DNA of 6,644 nucleotides from contig JAIRXZ010000034.1 of NCBI GenBank assembly GCA_031267995.1, forward strand, positions 1 to 6,644, read 5' to 3'. The translations under genes and the position numbers were made by a program. The notes under the pieces are model-generated. The model had not been told where the DNA came from and made no database searches. It saw nothing but the letters and a program-made list of their open reading frames with translations. The DNA is from Odoribacteraceae bacterium (lineage in GTDB: Bacteria > Bacteroidota > Bacteroidia > Bacteroidales > Marinifilaceae). This document shows, one piece after another, positions 5,896 to 6,644 of the stretch (positions are counted from its first letter, which is position 1; every line of letters begins with the position of its first letter).

Positions 5896-6644
5896 TCAAG
5901 TCAAATCCTGCCCGCCCGACGGGCGAAGTATTTCCAGGATTCTCTCCTCGCCAAGACCGGTGATTTCTTGTATCTGTTCCATGCTAAAACCGTTGCGCTT
6001 GCAATTAAGCACCGTGCGGGTTAGGGCTTTCTCGAGGCCTATTGCCTCGCCTTTCTCGAGGCCTATTGCCTCGCCTTTCTCGAGGCCTATTGCCTTGCCT
6101 TCCTCGCGGCCTATTGCCTTGCCTTTCTCGAGGCCTCTCGCCTCGCCTCTCGCCTCGCCACCGCGGATAAGGGTATTCTCGGTGCGTATGATATCCCAGT
6201 ACTTATCGTACGCGGCTATTTCGACATCCGTGAAGGCGCCCTTCTCGCAAATATCCAGCGCGCGGCGGATATCCTCGTTCTCCTTCAGGTCGTCGGGAAT
6301 GGTGAGCTTGGACTCGTCCACTTCCTTCAGGAAGCGCAGCCACAAGACGGCCATCCGGCGGTCTATCCACGTCTCCGGCCTGAACTTCGGCAACTCCAGC
6401 AGCACGAGTTCCATCCCCTCGATCACCTCTCCCGTCTCCTTGTCGTTGACGAGGCGGAAGTGATGATAAAACTCCTCCGTTTTATAAAAAGTGTCGTTGA
6501 GTATCGCCAGGCCGTACACCGGTTGCAAGCGGATATAATCCTCGTTCTGGTTCAGCGGACTCACGTACGCCTTCGCGACATTAAAGAGCATCCGGTTGAG
6601 GAAAGCGTTGTTCCAATACATCTGCATCTCCACGATAAACTGCC
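5896..6644 (-). CDS. Rpn-like PD-(D/E)XK nuclease / 'transposase family' protein, 5' end outside window
   Basis: The open frame runs off the right edge; 248 residues are visible, starting QFIVEMQMYWNNAF. A GTG at 6633 could be read as a start, but it lies within this conserved FIVEMQ strand, so the true start is upstream outside the window. VEMQ supplies the E-x-Q half of the PD-(D/E)XK nuclease motif; the earlier catalytic Asp is off-window. The sequence then matches the Bacteroidales type of this family (NRMLFNVAKAY, YGLAILN, LELPKF, then a helical middle). A charged repeat tract of GLEKGEAI units follows, then a short helical tail (SMEQIQEITGLGEERILEIL) that resembles a helix-turn-helix. 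Family members are described as recombination-promoting nucleases, some with anti-phage activity, and are often annotated as transposases. No inverted repeats or target duplications are visible here. The gene is followed by its own terminator and looks functionally unrelated to the operon. Confidence 0.85.
   Translation of the reverse strand, partial: QFIVEMQMYWNNAFLNRMLFNVAKAYVSPLNQNEDYIRLQPVYGLAILNDTFYKTEEFYHHFRLVNDKETGEVIEGMELVLLELPKFRPETWIDRRMAVLWLRFLKEVDESKLTIPDDLKENEDIRRALDICEKGAFTDVEIAAYDKYWDIIRTENTLIRGGEARGEARGLEKGKAIGREEGKAIGLEKGEAIGLEKGEAIGLEKALTRTVLNCKRNGFSMEQIQEITGLGEERILEILRPSGGQDLT
6031..6161 (-). repeat. 24-bp in-frame tandem repeats in the Rpn-like gene
   Basis: Four consecutive 24-bp units lie at 6031-6054, 6055-6078, 6079-6102 and 6103-6126. 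The first two are identical, while the third and fourth differ by a few bases. Each encodes the eight residues K-G-E-A-I-G-L-E or a close variant (GKAI, GREE). At 6127-6161 the pattern decays into a shorter 12-bp period that encodes GEARGEARGLE. Because 24 and 12 are multiples of 3, slippage would change the length of the charged linker without breaking the frame. Such Gly/Glu/Lys repeats between nuclease core and C-terminal tail are common in this protein family. Confidence 0.93.

Noticed and set aside
5896..6020. Separate small protein translated from an internal start in the Rpn-like gene, as described for some Rpn genes
   Set aside because: The only in-frame starts after the repeat tract would give about 28-38 residues (ATG at SMEQ, GTG at VLNC), shorter than the described antitoxin-like products and with no supporting binding site.
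5896..6644. Insertion sequence carrying the Rpn-like gene
   Set aside because: Despite the usual 'transposase' label, no terminal inverted repeat or target duplication is visible on the side that can be seen, and the gene ends in an ordinary terminator.

Overview
The window reads as a chromosomal segment of a Bacteroidota bacterium, most likely Bacteroidales, with GC-rich genes and short AT-rich gaps between them. The assignment is an inference from three things. The gene families fit (a DUF1080/HEAT protein beside Gfo/Idh/MocA oxidoreductases, and an Rpn-like PD-(D/E)XK 'transposase-family' nuclease). The bases ahead of the starts are AT-rich and lack a clear Shine-Dalgarno sequence. One oxidoreductase carries a twin-arginine leader of the SRRDFLK type common in this phylum. 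All four supported genes lie on the minus strand.

Layout in transcription order, from high to low coordinates. At 6644-5896 is the 3' part of an Rpn-like nuclease gene cut by the window edge, with a 24-bp in-frame repeat tract near its end. At 5873-5828 is a good intrinsic terminator for that gene. At 5783-248 is a compact three-gene set: a cytoplasmic Gfo/Idh/MocA oxidoreductase (367 aa), then 38 bp later a Tat-exported Gfo/Idh/MocA oxidoreductase (421 aa), then 26 bp later a Sec-exported 1033-aa protein of HEAT repeats followed by a degenerate and then a complete DUF1080 jelly roll. Beyond its stop, 247-1 holds no gene but carries an array of 41-bp tandem repeats that runs out of the window.

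The three-gene set fits an oxidative glycoside-processing route. In such routes an NAD(P)-dependent Gfo/Idh/MocA enzyme oxidises a sugar hydroxyl to a ketone, a DUF1080 (3-keto-disaccharide hydrolase) protein breaks the activated glycosidic bond, and a second oxidoreductase reduces or rearranges the product. The leaders suggest a division between periplasm (Tat enzyme and HEAT-DUF1080 protein) and cytoplasm (leaderless enzyme). The substrate cannot be read from the sequence.

The least explained element is the 41-bp array at 1-231. A 35-bp core is nearly invariant, while the 6 bp between complementary CCGC and GCGG arms varies from copy to copy, so the variation sits in the predicted hairpin loop. 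No phage, IS ends, CRISPR, tRNA or rRNA were seen.
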